Source: Cupriavidus sp. EM10
GTDB lineage: Bacteria > Pseudomonadota > Gammaproteobacteria > Burkholderiales > Burkholderiaceae
DNA: 64,000 nucleotides
Direction of reading: 5' to 3'
NCBI RefSeq assembly: GCF_018729255.1
Contig: NZ_CP076063.1
Coordinates: forward strand, 149,625-213,624
The position numbers and the translations under genes were made by a program. Position 1 is the first letter of the stretch, and every line of letters begins with the position of its first letter. Under the pieces are notes generated by a model. That model did not search any database. It had not been told where the DNA came from and saw only the letters and a program-made list of their open reading frames with translations. Positions 9,401-19,332 of the stretch are shown piece after piece.

Positions 9401-11204
9401 ATGAAAATCTTTGGCAAGTCCAAGACCCTCATGCCGGCCTCGGGCGGTGGCATTACCGTGCTGTCGGGTACCGGCTCGGTGGTGCAGCCTTCGGTGACGG
9501 TTGAGCCGGTACTCGCCGCTGCCGACCCGCATGCATCGCCGACCACGGAGATCCGTACAACCGACGATCTGCCATCGTTCGTGCGAGTGATCTACGACGA
9601 GCTGGGCATGGCTCAATCCCTGCGGCACCAACTGTGTCCAGTGTTGGTTGAGGAGGGCGTCGCTGGTTCGCGCGGCAAGTTCGCACTCATTCTGCTGGCC
9701 GAGATGCAGCACTCGGACGTGACCGAGGAAATCCTTCGGCAGTCTCGTCTGCATTATGAAGCGGCCACGCCTTTCTTCTACACGGCCGCGCCGCAGGTCA
9801 TGACGGCGCTGTCCCGTGGCGTGGAGGGACGGGTACGGCGCGCGGCTACGGCCGTCCCGGGGCCCGCAACGCCAATGCGCTCTGGCAGACGTTCCTTGCG
9901 GCGGCTCAGTTCGCGCTCCGGGAGCAGGCGTCGGATATCCATTTCGAAGCCAAAGACAACAGCGAACTCTCGCAGATCCGCTTCGCCATTGATGGCCACC
10001 TGGTGTCGCCACCCGAATTCCAGATTCGCACGGGCGATCTGCTGGATATGCTCGGCCACGTCTGGCAGAAGGGCAAGGGCGGCTCGCAAGGTCTCTTCAG
10101 CCGCATCCTGCCTCAGCAGACGAGCGTGCGCGCGGAGGTCGAGAGCGTACCGCTGGTGTTTCGCTGGGCATCGATGCAAAGCGCCGATGGCCACCTGACC
10201 GTCATGCGGGTCAACCGGGAGAAGGCGGCGACGAACGATGTCGATTTCGTCAAGGACCTGGGATTCTTCCAGCAGCAGGCCGATGTCATCGACCGCTGCA
10301 CCATGCAGATGGGCGGGGGCGTTGTGTTGGTCGGTACCGTTGGGTCCGGCAAGACGACGACGGCCCATGCGGTGATGCAGCGTCTGCCGGGCTGGATGAA
10401 CAAGATGTCGATCGAAGACCCGGTAGAGCTGATGGCGCGCGGCACGCACCATTTCTCGGTGTCGCGGCATCTGGATGGCGCCAACCGGGAAGACGATCCG
10501 TTCATTGTGGCGAAACGTCAGTTGAAGCGGATGAACCCCACTTCGTCATGATCGGCGAGGTGCGTGACTTCGAATCGGCAGGTCTCTTCCGCGATGTGGC
10601 CGGCGCTGGCCTCCGGGCGCTGACGACGGTCCACGCACCCTCGGCGGTCGCCGCGACAGACCGTCTGGCTGACAGCGAGCTGCGCATTCCGCGCAGTGTG
10701 CTGGCCACGCCCGGCTTCGTGAATCTCTATGTCTACCAGGCCCTGTTGCCGAAGACTTGCGAGTGTGGCCACCACGGCGTTGAGGCCAAGGAGATTCTGG
10801 GGGCGGCGAAACTGCAGCAGATGGAAAGGCTCTTCCAGTTCAACGTGGACGGCATTCGGCTGCGCCGCCTGGAGGGCTGCGACAAGTGTCGCCGTGCCAA
10901 CCTGCCGGATCTGAACGGCATCCGTGGCCGGGTCATGGCCGCGGAGATGTTCGAGCCGGACGAACTCGACCTCATGTATATCCGCGATGCCCGCGCCATC
11001 GAGCTGCAGGCGCATCAGCGCGAAAAGCGGGAGACGGGCTTTGATATCCCGGACTGCACGGGCAAGTCGGTATTCGAAGTTGCCATGTACCACGTGTACG
11101 CCGGGACGGTTGACCCGCGCGAGGCCGAGCGCATCCTCTCGCTGGACGGCTACGAGCAACGCCTCAAACGCATGCTGAACCGCGTCAAAGGAGGTGCCGC
11201 ATGA
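9401..11204 (+). CDS. pilQ: PilQ-type pilus assembly ATPase (GspE/PilB family), frameshifted twice
   Basis: Starts MKIFGKSKTLMP. Coding continues through breaks near 9833 (G run) and 10537 (C run). Hallmarks of the secretion ATPase family: ASDIHFEA-type box (A-S-D-I-H-F-E-A after repair), Walker A GTVGSGKTTT, and GEVRD (Walker B region) followed by a metal-binding cluster CECGHHG...CDKC. It powers pilus polymerisation at the inner membrane. Repaired length about 600 residues, normal for PilQ of R64. The stop overlaps the pilR start (ATGATG). Confidence 0.85.
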
Positions 11205-12429
11205 TGTCCCGTATCAAGGCGCTGCTGCGCCCCGGAAACCTCTCAGCACGGGGGCTGCGCGTCTCCACGCCTCTGTAGGTCGCTTTCCCGACAAGCTCTG
11301 GCGTGCGCGCTTCGAGTTCGGTGCGAAGCGGGCCGACTACTACTACGACCTGGCCATGCGCATCGAGAAGATGCCGGGCGAGCCGATCTCCAATCACTTC
11401 GCCAAGGATGCCGCGCGGCGCGCCGGCGAGCCTCTTGGCATTCTGGCTGCGTTGTGGCTGGCGCGTACTGAAGGTCTGGATGGTGAAACGCAGGAGTCGC
11501 GTCTGGCTGAAATCCTGCGCGGAACTGTCCCGGATGAGGATCTTGCGATTCTGGCCGTAGCGGAGCAGGGTGGTGACCTAAAGCAAGGGCTGTTTAAGCT
11601 CGCAGAGAACCTGCGTGCCATGCACGACGCGAAGGCGAATATCGTGATCATGCTGGCCAGCCTGGGGCTCACGCTCATCATCCTTCACGTGTATGTCGGC
11701 GCCATGGCGTTCATCGTGGCGCCGATGCTGGATCGCAGCTTTGCCAGTTTGCTGCCGGTGGATGCCTACGGGCCCATTGCCAAGACCTTCCACTACGCGG
11801 CGCAGTTTCTCCGCAACTGGGGCTGGCTGGTGCTGGCCGGAGAGCTTGCACTGGGCTACTGGGTAGTCAAGGCGCTGAAGAACTACACCGGGAAGTACCG
11901 CCAGTGGCTCGATAACAAGGTCATCCTGTTCGACTTCTTCCGGCGCTTCCAGGGTGCGCAGTTCCTCTCGGCGCTGTCGGCGGTGACGCAGCGCTTTGGG
12001 GGCGATTCGAAGAATCTGTCACCCGCGTTGGATCTCATGCGGGAGCACGCCTACCCGTACCTGGCCCAGCACATCGAGCGCATCCAGATCGCGCTCGAAG
12101 ACAGTCCGAATGCCGGCGGGAAGATTTTCGACACAGGACTGTTCGACCGCGATACCTCGTTCCGTATTCAGGACATCGCTGAATACGAAGACGATCTGTC
12201 GAGGATGCTGGGCACTGTCTCCCACACCCTGCTGCAGACGGCGCCGCGCGAGCTGGAGCAACGCGCGTCGTCGTTCAATCGCAAGGCATCGATCCTGCTC
12301 ATCATCCTCATTACCAGTCTGGCCTTCATGCCGGCGTTCATGGCGCGCGAGCTGAAATCCAGCATGCAGACCAACAGCATTCGTACACATCAGAAAAGCA
12401 TCAACCCATCCGCCCTCCCATCCAACTGA
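11201..12429 (+). CDS. pilR: PilR-type inner-membrane platform protein (GspF family), frameshifted near start
   Basis: The start MMSRIKALLRPGNLSARG follows a strong AAAGGAGG. The frame breaks near 11250 in a run of G and continues as AARLHASVGRFPDKLW to the stop. Membrane segments are visible near ANIVIMLASLGLTLIILHVYVG, WGWLVLAGELALGYWVV and ILLIILITSLAFMPAF, the three-helix layout of GspF/PilC proteins. About 409 residues when repaired. It interacts with the ATPase and pilin in related systems. Confidence 0.82.
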
Positions 12430-12446
12430 CAAGGAACAACGAAAAC

Positions 12447-13082
12447 ATGGACAACCGCAACCTGCAAGACAACCGCGCGGCCGCCGATGAGACGGCCATC
12501 GATGCCACCGTTCCCCTTAACCAACTGAGCCGTGCCGAACAGTGGAAGCGCATTCGCAGTAATCCGCGGCTGCGCGGGCAACACGGGGGCATTCTCGACG
12601 AATACGGCTTCTACCTGCTGCTCGCCGCCCTGACCCTCGTTGCCATCCTGGTGCTGTTCTCGCACAACTCGGTGGACACGCAGGTCCAGCAGTTGACCAC
12701 CGAACTGAACAACGTTATGGGCAAGGTGAAGACGAACTACCGTGGCCAATACAGCAAGGTCTCCGTCACGTCGCTGATCGACAACGGTGTCTTCCGCGAT
12801 CTGACCACGATGACGGACACGGGCGGCACGATCTCGGTGCAACCCGGCGGCGGCACGCTGACGGTGGCGCCGGCACGTCTGCTGAGCAACAACGACAGTG
12901 TGCAGTACACGGTACCGAATCAGCCGGATGCCGCGTGCCCGGCGATTGTTGCGGCCTTCCAGAGCAGCGCCGGCCGGATCGTTGTGAACGGCACCACGAT
13001 CAAGGATGTCGGCGGATCGGTGGACCCGAGCAAGGTGAAGTGCTCCGGCGACAGCAACACCCTCAACCTGTTCATGTCCTGA
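12447..13082 (+). CDS. pilS: PilS-type major type IVb prepilin
   Basis: 211 residues. A long polar leader (about 46 residues) precedes a prepilin cleavage motif QHG-GILDEYGFYLL: cutting after the first Gly puts Glu at +5 of the mature chain, as in type IV pilins. The hydrophobic helix FYLLLAALTLVAILVLF follows and the C-terminal domain has two Cys (ACPAI and VKCSG) that could form the usual disulfide loop. A good SD (AAGGA) lies 13 bases upstream. No prepilin peptidase gene is in the window, so it must be elsewhere. Confidence 0.88.
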   Translation: MDNRNLQDNRAAADETAIDATVPLNQLSRAEQWKRIRSNPRLRGQHGGILDEYGFYLLLAALTLVAILVLFSHNSVDTQVQQLTTELNNVMGKVKTNYRGQYSKVSVTSLIDNGVFRDLTTMTDTGGTISVQPGGGTLTVAPARLLSNNDSVQYTVPNQPDAACPAIVAAFQSSAGRIVVNGTTIKDVGGSVDPSKVKCSGDSNTLNLFMS

Positions 13083-13106
13083 CGACAACGCTAGTCGAAT
13101 AGACAT

Positions 13107-13129
13107 GCCCGGCCAAATGGCCGGGCTTT
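13107..13129 (+). terminator. Hairpin between pilS and pilV
   Basis: GCCCGGCC-AAAT-GGCCGGGC followed by only TTT. Probably a partial terminator or RNA-stabilising hairpin that keeps pilS expression above pilV. Direct reading of the inverted repeat; role inferred. Confidence 0.6.
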
Positions 13130-13147
13130 GGCATAGGAGAGCGGATT

Positions 13148-14370
13148 ATGTTGTTGAGCAATTATTCGATGGGCCTGCTGGTGGGCAGCATCGCCTTGGT
13201 CGGGTCGGTAGCCTGGGCCTACGCGGATCAAGAGGAGAACCTCGCGATTGGCACGGGCAACTACATGTCCAACATCGCACAGGCGGCGAACACGTACACG
13301 TTCGAGGCTTTCACTGCGCTTGCGAAGAGTCCGACGGGATCGACCAACCTGACCGTGGGTGGCAAGACGATTGGCGTGGCCGATCCGTTGCACCCAACGG
13401 TGCAGGATTTCATCAACTTCGGGTTGCTGCCGATCGGGTATTCGGACATCAGCCCGCTCGGGCTGTCGTTCAAGATCGATCTCACGCCGACGAACTGTGC
13501 GGGCGATATCTCGGGCTGCTCGATCCCTGGGCTTGTTTATTCGACGGCGGGTTATCGCGACGCTTTCGGGCGGATTCGTACGGATTTGATGGGCGCTGCG
13601 GTGGTCAAGGCGGGGCAGGACGCCGGCGTGACTTTTGCAGAAACGCCGGCGACCATCACAGGGATGGCCGCAACATGGCAGGCACCCAATCCCGTGGTGG
13701 GGCAGCCGGTGGGCGTCCTAGCGATGCGCGTGGGATCGAGCTCGTTGCTCGCGCAGTCCATGAACCAGTTCTACAAGCGCGACGGCTCCCTGAACTTGAC
13801 AGGTCCGATGGACGCTAACAACCAGGCCATGAATCGGGTTGGAAATTTCCAGTCGAATGGTTCCGTATCGGCAGCTGGGAACGTGGCAGCAAGCGGTAAC
13901 GTTACGGGTAACATGGTGGCAGGCAACGGCCTTCAGTCCTACGGAAACGCATCAGTGGCGGGTACGCTCGGCGCGGCACAGATCAATACCAGCAATGCCC
14001 TTGTGTACGGCAATCAAAGCACTTTGGGCAACCAAACCGTGGGAGGGGCTATCACGGCTCAGAACATCATCTATCTGGCCTCGACAGCTTACGCAGGATG
14101 GGGATGTGCGGGGACAGCCATTACGACGCAGCCGGACGGCCAAGTGCTGTCGTGTCAGGCTGGTCAATGGAAGGTGGTGGGCGGAGTTAGCCAAGGGCAG
14201 ATTGTCGGAACGTTCTCTTCACAACGGCCAGGCGGGGGTTTCACTGACATTGGCTTTTGCTACACGTGGCCTGGTGGTGACGGGCGAGAGAATGCTGCTG
14301 GCGGGAAGGTATGCCCTGATGGCACTTTGGGCTTTGTTGGGGTACCTACAATACTTCGGGAGGGAGTTAA
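13148..14370 (+). CDS. pilV: PilV-type minor pilin/adhesin, 3' frameshift
   Basis: N-terminus MLLSNYSMGLLVGSIALVG is a short hydrophobic helix as in PilV. A long low-complexity Gly/Asn/Ala region (about 215-305, many AAGNV/ASGNV/TLGNQ units) leads to a C-terminal domain with conserved Trp/Cys (GWGCAGTA, LSCQAGQWK, IGFCYTWPGG). Repair of one T near 14331 gives the ending GFCWGTYNTSGGS and a stop at 14370, right before a terminator; without it the ORF runs through the terminator, which is unlikely. PilV forms the pilus tip in R64 and selects recipients. No inverted segments or recombinase of a shufflon are seen next to it. Confidence 0.78.
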
Positions 14371-14372
14371 AA

Positions 14373-14398
14373 AAGCCGGCGAAAGCCGGCTTTTTTTC
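14373..14398. terminator. Intrinsic terminator of the pil operon (bidirectional)
   Basis: AAGCCGGC-GAAA-GCCGGCTT followed by T5; an A run precedes the stem, so it can also end the convergent lipoprotein transcript. Confidence 0.9.
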
Positions 14399-14421
14399 TA
14401 CTACGCAGCGACAGCAAGAGG

Positions 14422-15519
14422 TCAGCCCACGTACTTGTTCCGGTTATTAGCCGGGATCTTGGCCTGCACGGTGTCCACGACGGACTTGTAGCCGTTGCAC
14501 GCTGTGGCATCCAGATAGTCGGACTGACCTTGAGCAAGCGGATACCGCTGATAGAACGTAGTGTGATCGCCGCTATCGCATGCGGTTACCGCGTTCATCG
14601 CCATGACCAGGGCGAGCACGTCGTTTGCCGGTTGCGCCAGCGAAATGTCGGCCAATGTGACAGGCTGCGTTTCGTTAAACGTACTGCCTACCCATGCGCC
14701 GACCGTGATCGGCTGGCCATTGGCGTCGAGCTGCGAGGGTACGCCCGTGATGCTGCTTGCGCTCAGCAGGCGCAGCGTCACGCGGGACGGCAGATCGTGC
14801 CGGACGCCGTAGTATTCGATGGCCGTCAGCACGTCCTGATAGGTGTGCAGCGTATCCTGCGCTGAGCCAGGCACGATCGAAAGATAATTGATGCCGCCGC
14901 GAGTGCGATCCGTCGAGGCAATCACGTTATTGCCCGAGAAGAGCTGCAAGACCGCGGAAGACGCGGTTGTGTACGCCTCGGCCAACGCTTTGCCCCCCTT
15001 TGAAACCAAGTAGGTGATGCGCTTCGATGCTGTGTCCGATACCGGCGTGATGACGAAATTCGTCAGATCGGTCGTCACATACGGCGCAACCAATTCCAGC
15101 GTGTCGAGTTTTTGGGTGGAGTTGTCAACCTCCGAGGAGAACGTACCACCCGTTGCGATCAGGCGGATCATGCCAGAAGGCGCCTGCGTCAGGCTCATTC
15201 TAAACGCGCCGGATGCGTCAGTGACGGCCGAGCCGATGGCATTACCGTTCGAGGCGTCCGCGTTAAGGACATAGGCCGTCACCGTGGCACCGGCCGTGGG
15301 ACCCTTCACCACGGACCCGGTAATCTGGTTGGTCATCGCGCCCGTGGCCGGCTTGCCGGTGTACGGATCGTTTGCAGTAGGGGTGGTCGTGGGCGGCGTG
15401 CTTCCGCCGCCGTTGCTACCGCCGTTGCTAGTACCGTCGCCACCACCGCCACCACAGGCAGCAAGTGCCAGCAGTGCAGCAGCAGAAACGATGGAGAGTG
15501 CGAACTTGGTCTTTTGCAT
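14422..15519 (-). CDS. Predicted surface/periplasmic lipoprotein
   Basis: 365 residues beginning MQKTKFALSIVSAAALLALAAC: lipoprotein signal with Cys22, then a Gly/Ser/Thr/Pro spacer (about 23-60). The segment ITGSVVKGPTAGATVTAYVLN...AVTDASGAFRMSL (68-115) looks like a carboxypeptidase-regulatory-like beta sandwich. The remaining 250 residues are not recognised; they include ACDSGDH and TACNGYK cysteines. Convergent with pilV and sharing its terminator. It may be an outer-membrane exclusion or surface protein, but there is no direct evidence for this. Confidence 0.8.
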   Translation of the reverse strand: MQKTKFALSIVSAAALLALAACGGGGGDGTSNGGSNGGGSTPPTTTPTANDPYTGKPATGAMTNQITGSVVKGPTAGATVTAYVLNADASNGNAIGSAVTDASGAFRMSLTQAPSGMIRLIATGGTFSSEVDNSTQKLDTLELVAPYVTTDLTNFVITPVSDTASKRITYLVSKGGKALAEAYTTASSAVLQLFSGNNVIASTDRTRGGINYLSIVPGSAQDTLHTYQDVLTAIEYYGVRHDLPSRVTLRLLSASSITGVPSQLDANGQPITVGAWVGSTFNETQPVTLADISLAQPANDVLALVMAMNAVTACDSGDHTTFYQRYPLAQGQSDYLDATACNGYKSVVDTVQAKIPANNRNKYVG

Positions 15520-15616
15520 TTTCTTCTTCCTCTGTTTTCAGGATCGACCGCGATTCAAACTGAACCGCTTAATTCAATCCTACGGGCTTAATCCGCAAGT
15601 CAAGCCCGCTAAAAAA

Positions 15617-15814
15617 TCAACGGCCGCGATTGTTAAGGGCAGCCTGAATCTTCTTGTCGGTTTTGTACTGGCTCAGCGCGTAGGTCGACCAGATCGCAGC
15701 CGGAATCCAGCCGATGATCGTGAGTTGCAGGATCAGGCAGATAATCCCCGCAAACGGACGTCCAATCGTAAAGAACTGGAACCACGGTAGCAGGATCGCG
15801 AGCAGCAGGCGCAT
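15617..15814 (-). CDS. YqaE/Pmp3-family small membrane protein
   Basis: 65 residues with two hydrophobic helices (LLLAILLPWFQFFTIG and IICLILQLTIIGWIPAAIWS). The patterns LLAILLPW and LTIIGWIPA match the YqaE/Pmp3 (UPF0057) proteolipids, usually linked to membrane stress. Length is a little above the usual 52-55 because of a C-terminal KTDKKIQAALNNRGR tail. Confidence 0.75.
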   Translation of the reverse strand: MRLLLAILLPWFQFFTIGRPFAGIICLILQLTIIGWIPAAIWSTYALSQYKTDKKIQAALNNRGR

Positions 15815-15913
15815 TTGTCAATGTCAAAAGTGGCAAGGACCGCAAGAATACAAGATTGCGGACCGTCCTGGTATCGACAGCTCCGTTGCTAGTCTGAACC
15901 CCCAATAAGTGGG

Positions 15914-16246
15914 TTATCGTGAGCGGTACAGCGTCGTCCCGCAGTGGTTGCAAATGTGGTACTGCCGGACCTTAATGAAAGCTTGCTCGCGCCACACGCG
16001 GATACTGCGCGACCCACAGCGATTGCAAGACATACCGCCGGCCGCATTCCCGGGATTGGCCTTGGCGTACTGTTCGACGCTGGGCGGGCCCGGACGGGTG
16101 AGGACGTAGGCGATAAGTCCGAAGTACGAGAAGACGAAGCATGTAATGGTCCAACCGAACTTCGATCGGTCATCCCTCTGGGACCACCGGAAAGCCAGGT
16201 AGGTTGGGATGATAGTGACAGCAAGCACAGCAAAATAGCCGTTCAA
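15914..16246 (-). CDS. Membrane protein with zinc ribbon
   Basis: 110 residues: two membrane helices (about 3-18 and 28-48) followed by a soluble C-terminal part with CNRCG...CNHCG, a typical four-cysteine zinc ribbon. No named family recognised. The gene lies 42 bases downstream of the FlhC-like gene on the same strand, so co-transcription is likely. Confidence 0.65.
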   Translation of the reverse strand: MNGYFAVLAVTIIPTYLAFRWSQRDDRSKFGWTITCFVFSYFGLIAYVLTRPGPPSVEQYAKANPGNAAGGMSCNRCGSRSIRVWREQAFIKVRQYHICNHCGTTLYRSR

Positions 16247-16288
16247 GGTTCAACTCCAGTGTGGCACCCGGACGAGCGCCGTGTTTCG

Positions 16289-17466
16289 CTACTTGCGGCG
16301 ACGGTTGCCACCGCGGGTGGCCGTGAGGGTTCCGTTGCAGCAAGGGCATGTGAACGAGTGGAGAAGTTCGATCTTGTCCGATGAGTTGGATGCCAGATAA
16401 GGCGTGCCGCATTTACGGCACGGCCAGACCGCGAGCTCCTCGCTCATGGCCATTGATCGAGCTAGGTGCATGGAACGCTCAGGCGGCACCTTGCAATCGT
16501 CGGCAAAGAACGTTCTGTTGATGTCGATGGCGGCGACGAAGCTCTCGGGCGTCGACACGTCACGCGCGATGGCCGAGCGAAACAGCCACATCTGGAAGGT
16601 CGATTGCACGCGGCGGGGCGGGGTCTCGATGAACCAAGTCAAGGACGAAGGTGGCTGGCCAGACGGCGACGATCGGCCATGGATCCTGCGGTACGCGTCG
16701 CGGGCGACCTCGAGACTGGTATTGAAGAGCGAAGACACGCTCTTGGCACGGCACCCGAAGTAGAGGAATGCTTCGAAGAGGGCATCGCGCACGAAATTCT
16801 CGAGACGGAATTTTCCCCACGGCTCCGAATGCGGCAGCTTGTCCGTGCGCATCGGCGACGACTCCATCAGGAAGTGCGCAATGAGTTCGCGCGTCAGCCT
16901 TCCCGCGTGGGTCTCCAACCAGAACATCTCGTCAGCGAAACGCCAGTGGAACAGCGGAACCAGGCGCTCGGATATGGCGACATCCATTTCGTGCTGTGGT
17001 ACCGAGCGGAGATAGGCGGCGAGTTCGTTGGAGATGCCGACCAGCGGGGCGGCCAGCACCGACATGTTCAACATGTCATAGAGCGCTGTGATGTAGGACC
17101 GATTGGTGTGTTCGAGGGCGAGCCGCTCGACGATTGAGAGATCCGCCGGCAAGGACGCCTGCAACCGTTCCATGGTAATCGTCGGGATCCCTCCCTCGAT
17201 GAAGGACCGCCAGTCCGCGACGGAGGAGAGCGCAGGTGCGAAAGCAAGGAACGGGGTGCAGAAGACCTTATTGGAGTGTGTCTGATCGCTACGCAACGAG
17301 AACAGATCGCTATGGGTAACGCGGAAGACGCGTTCCAACTCCGGGCGCACGGCCACGGCGTTTACAACGTAGTTGCTGATGCGAAGATTAGCCGAGAGGG
17401 CGCGATCCTGGACCCAGCTTGGCAAAATGAACTGCTCGAAGATCGAACGCGAGGGTTCGTTTGCAT
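16289..17466 (-). CDS. FlhC-like transcriptional activator with long N-terminal extension
   Basis: The ATG at 17466 is four bases after GGAG; one lost C in the following C run restores MQTNPSRSIFEQFILPSWV and the long frame (about 392 residues). The C-terminal 150 residues resemble FlhC: ARDAYRRIHGRSSPSGQPP then SLTWFI (FlhC: RLIKLYKELRGSPPPKG...TDWF), and a four-cysteine zinc site C-R-K-C ... C-P-C-C. FlhC proteins are about 190 residues; here an extra 230 residues precede. FlhCD-like pairs (SetCD, AcaCD) switch on conjugation in SXT and IncC elements, so a transfer activator is the natural guess. No FlhD-like partner is visible. It follows the coiled-coil gene by one base. Confidence 0.65.
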
Positions 17467-17467
17467 G

Positions 17468-18646
17468 TCAGGCTCCAGTGAGGCCAATCAGTTCGTTATG
17501 GAAGGACTCAACCCGACGGCGCAGCGACAGCAATGCCGCGCCGTGTTCCTTCTTCTTGATGGAGTTGATCGTCGCGCGGAGCTTACTCAGTGCGTCGTCT
17601 AAGTCGGCGCACAGGCCATCGATGCGAAGTGCTGTGCTGCGGGAATCTGCCGCCTGGGACTCGTGAGCTTGAATCTGGACGTTGATGTCACCAAGGTGTT
17701 GCTGGGCCTCGCGCAATTGCGCCTTGGCCTCATCAAGTTGCCGGTTGGCCTCGATTACCGCCTCTGCAACGTCCTTGTACTCCGGCGGCACCACTTCGAC
17801 CCGGACCTCCCTGACAACCTCTCGGATCTTCGATTCAGCGAGTGTCTTCTGCAGTGCGGTTTTCTCGGTGGTCAGTCGCTGCACGAGAACCTGCAGCGAC
17901 TCGACGGTATTCGCCTGTGAATTCAACGCTGCCGTGGAGCGGTCCAGTTGCTCCTTCTGCGCGAGCTTCTGCGCGTCGGAAACGTTTGCCTGTTCTCGCA
18001 TGGCACGCATCTGTGCTTCGAGGTCACGCTGGCGCTCGAGGCTCTCGTTCAACTGGTCTTCGGCCGCCTGGAGCGTAGCCATGACGCTGTTCAGCTCCTG
18101 GTGTGTTTTGCGCGACCATTCGATGTACGGGATGATGTCCTTGCGCGAGTACGTTTCATCGGCCTTACGTGCATCAATGAATCGCTGGATCTCCTCTTCC
18201 GTAATGTCAGCGCGCTTCAGGATGGTCAGTTCGCCGAGGTTCAGAAAGGTGATGGCGTCTGCGTTGTCGGAGAAGTGGTGAAACGCCTGGAGATACTTGA
18301 TAGCCGAACCTCGAGAGATGCGCAGCGCCTTGGCGGCGAAGGAATACAGCAAGGCATCTGCCTCGCTCTGCGCGCGCTCTCCAGCCCCGAAGCGCTTCTG
18401 GACTGAGGTCAAGATCGCGTGATAGATTTGGAACATGCGCGAGCCGATGGCGGTGTGCTCGCTCAGGATGCGTCGGCGAGAGAGTTCGATCTCTTGCGCC
18501 GCCTGAACGATCCGGCCTATTGCCGCATTGTCGACGTACTGGCCCAGCTGGTGAACGGCCAATTCGCGTAACGAGTTCGATGCGCTCGGATTAACGATAT
18601 CGAATCGCGGCTTCTCGTCTTTGTCTTCGTTTCCTTTGTTATCCAT
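17468..18646 (-). CDS. Coiled-coil protein with N-terminal helical DNA-binding-like region
   Basis: 392 residues. The first 165 residues are helical and include ALRISRGSAIKYLQAFHHF, which looks like a helix-turn-helix. Residues about 170-390 are a long heptad-rich coiled coil (MATLQAAEDQLNESLERQRDLEAQM and on). KfrA-type plasmid proteins share this plan (DNA-binding head, long coiled coil) but I cannot assign it to that family. The stop lies one base before the FlhC-like ATG, so the two are one operon. Confidence 0.65.
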   Translation of the reverse strand: MDNKGNEDKDEKPRFDIVNPSASNSLRELAVHQLGQYVDNAAIGRIVQAAQEIELSRRRILSEHTAIGSRMFQIYHAILTSVQKRFGAGERAQSEADALLYSFAAKALRISRGSAIKYLQAFHHFSDNADAITFLNLGELTILKRADITEEEIQRFIDARKADETYSRKDIIPYIEWSRKTHQELNSVMATLQAAEDQLNESLERQRDLEAQMRAMREQANVSDAQKLAQKEQLDRSTAALNSQANTVESLQVLVQRLTTEKTALQKTLAESKIREVVREVRVEVVPPEYKDVAEAVIEANRQLDEAKAQLREAQQHLGDINVQIQAHESQAADSRSTALRIDGLCADLDDALSKLRATINSIKKKEHGAALLSLRRRVESFHNELIGLTGA

Positions 18647-18964
18647 TGTTGCCCCGTCATGAAAGGAGAGTGATGCGGACCCGTATGCGCCGCACCTCCT
18701 TCAACCTACCACTCGAAAAACAATGTCAAGTGAGACGAGAAACAGATGCAGCGAGCAGGCTGAAGCTTATGACGTTATCGAGTACTCGTGAGGACCGAAA
18801 GCGAGGCAAAACCATATCGCTTTCAACGTCCAAGCTCGAATCAGCGGTGCTTCAGTGCTTCTTTTAACGACTTGGGCTGAGGCATTTTAAGGTTAGTGCC
18901 ACTTCAGTGGGGACTGCCTGTCTATACAGGTTGCGTGATAACGACCCGCTAAAAGGGCGAAGAA

Positions 18965-18980
18965 AAGGAACATGTTCCTT
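18965..18980 (+). repeat. Palindrome family copy 1
   Basis: Perfect 16-bp palindrome AAGGAACATGTTCCTT followed by TCAAAAAGGGCGAAAG. The same core and 3' flank recur on the other strand near 29.2 and 57.9 kb. It lies in the 690-base non-coding region upstream of the coiled-coil/FlhC operon. Confidence 0.85.
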
Positions 18981-19089
18981 TCAAAAAGGGCGAAAGCTCC
19001 GTTCCCGGACATCTGATTCGCGGTCAAAGCTGCTATACAGGCGAGCCTTGCCAGGCCTCTTATTCGGGTGTAGAGTTATCTCACCTTCA

Positions 19090-19130
19090 GCGTCACAGAC
19101 GCATCGATATCGCGGTGGCTACCCAGCCTC
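19090..19130 (+). ncRNA. ATCGAC-type leader element, copy 1
   Basis: GCGTC-ACA-GACGC-ATCGAT followed by a second hairpin GGCT-ACCC-AGCC. Same layout as the leader elements found before ParB, DUF932 and others. It sits 240 bases before the next gene, and a second variant lies nearer to that gene. The 18647-19332 interval otherwise shows no credible gene. Confidence 0.65.
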
Positions 19131-19203
19131 CATGTTGCGCCGGAAACATCGCGCCACGTACCGCCAAATTCCCCTGATTTTCCGCCGCACATAGATAGCG
19201 CCT

Positions 19204-19230
19204 TTAAGACATGCATTGCATGCCTTAAGC
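19204..19230. promoter_or_regulatory. Operator-like inverted repeat
   Basis: TTAAG-A-CATGCA facing TGCATG-C-CTTAA: 11 of 12 positions pair across the centre. AT-richer than its surroundings and ahead of the next gene; could be a repressor site. Inference from symmetry only. Confidence 0.4.
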
Positions 19231-19261
19231 GCGTTGTGATGCGCGCTTCCATGGATTCCTT

Positions 19262-19331
19262 GCTCGTCCGAGCATCGAAGAATCGCCTGGCATCCGCCAG
19301 GAAATCCCTTTTAACGTTTCTCGAGAGAAAC
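19262..19331 (+). promoter_or_regulatory. Structured leader of the 19333 gene
   Basis: Three hairpins in a row: GCTC-GTCC-GAGC then ATCGAA; CCTGGC-ATCC-GCCAGG; and GTTTCTC-GA-GAGAAAC ending one base before the start codon, with the purine-rich ribosome-binding sequence inside its 3' arm. The first stem differs from the common GCGTC form yet keeps pairing. Confidence 0.6.
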
Positions 19332-19332
19332 C

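Noticed and set aside
8813..10012. Minus-strand ORF of 399 codons opposite pilP/pilQ
   Set aside because: Antisense shadow; the plus strand has recognisable PilP and PilQ.
18965..18980. Palindrome as a LexA/SOS box
   Set aside because: GAAC and GTTC are separated by two bases here, not four as in Gram-positive SOS boxes, and it does not fit the enterobacterial CTGT-N8-ACAG box.
18646..19194. Two plus-strand ORFs of 73 and 95 codons in the gap before 19333
   Set aside because: Cross the palindrome and leader element, have poor codon quality and no start signals.
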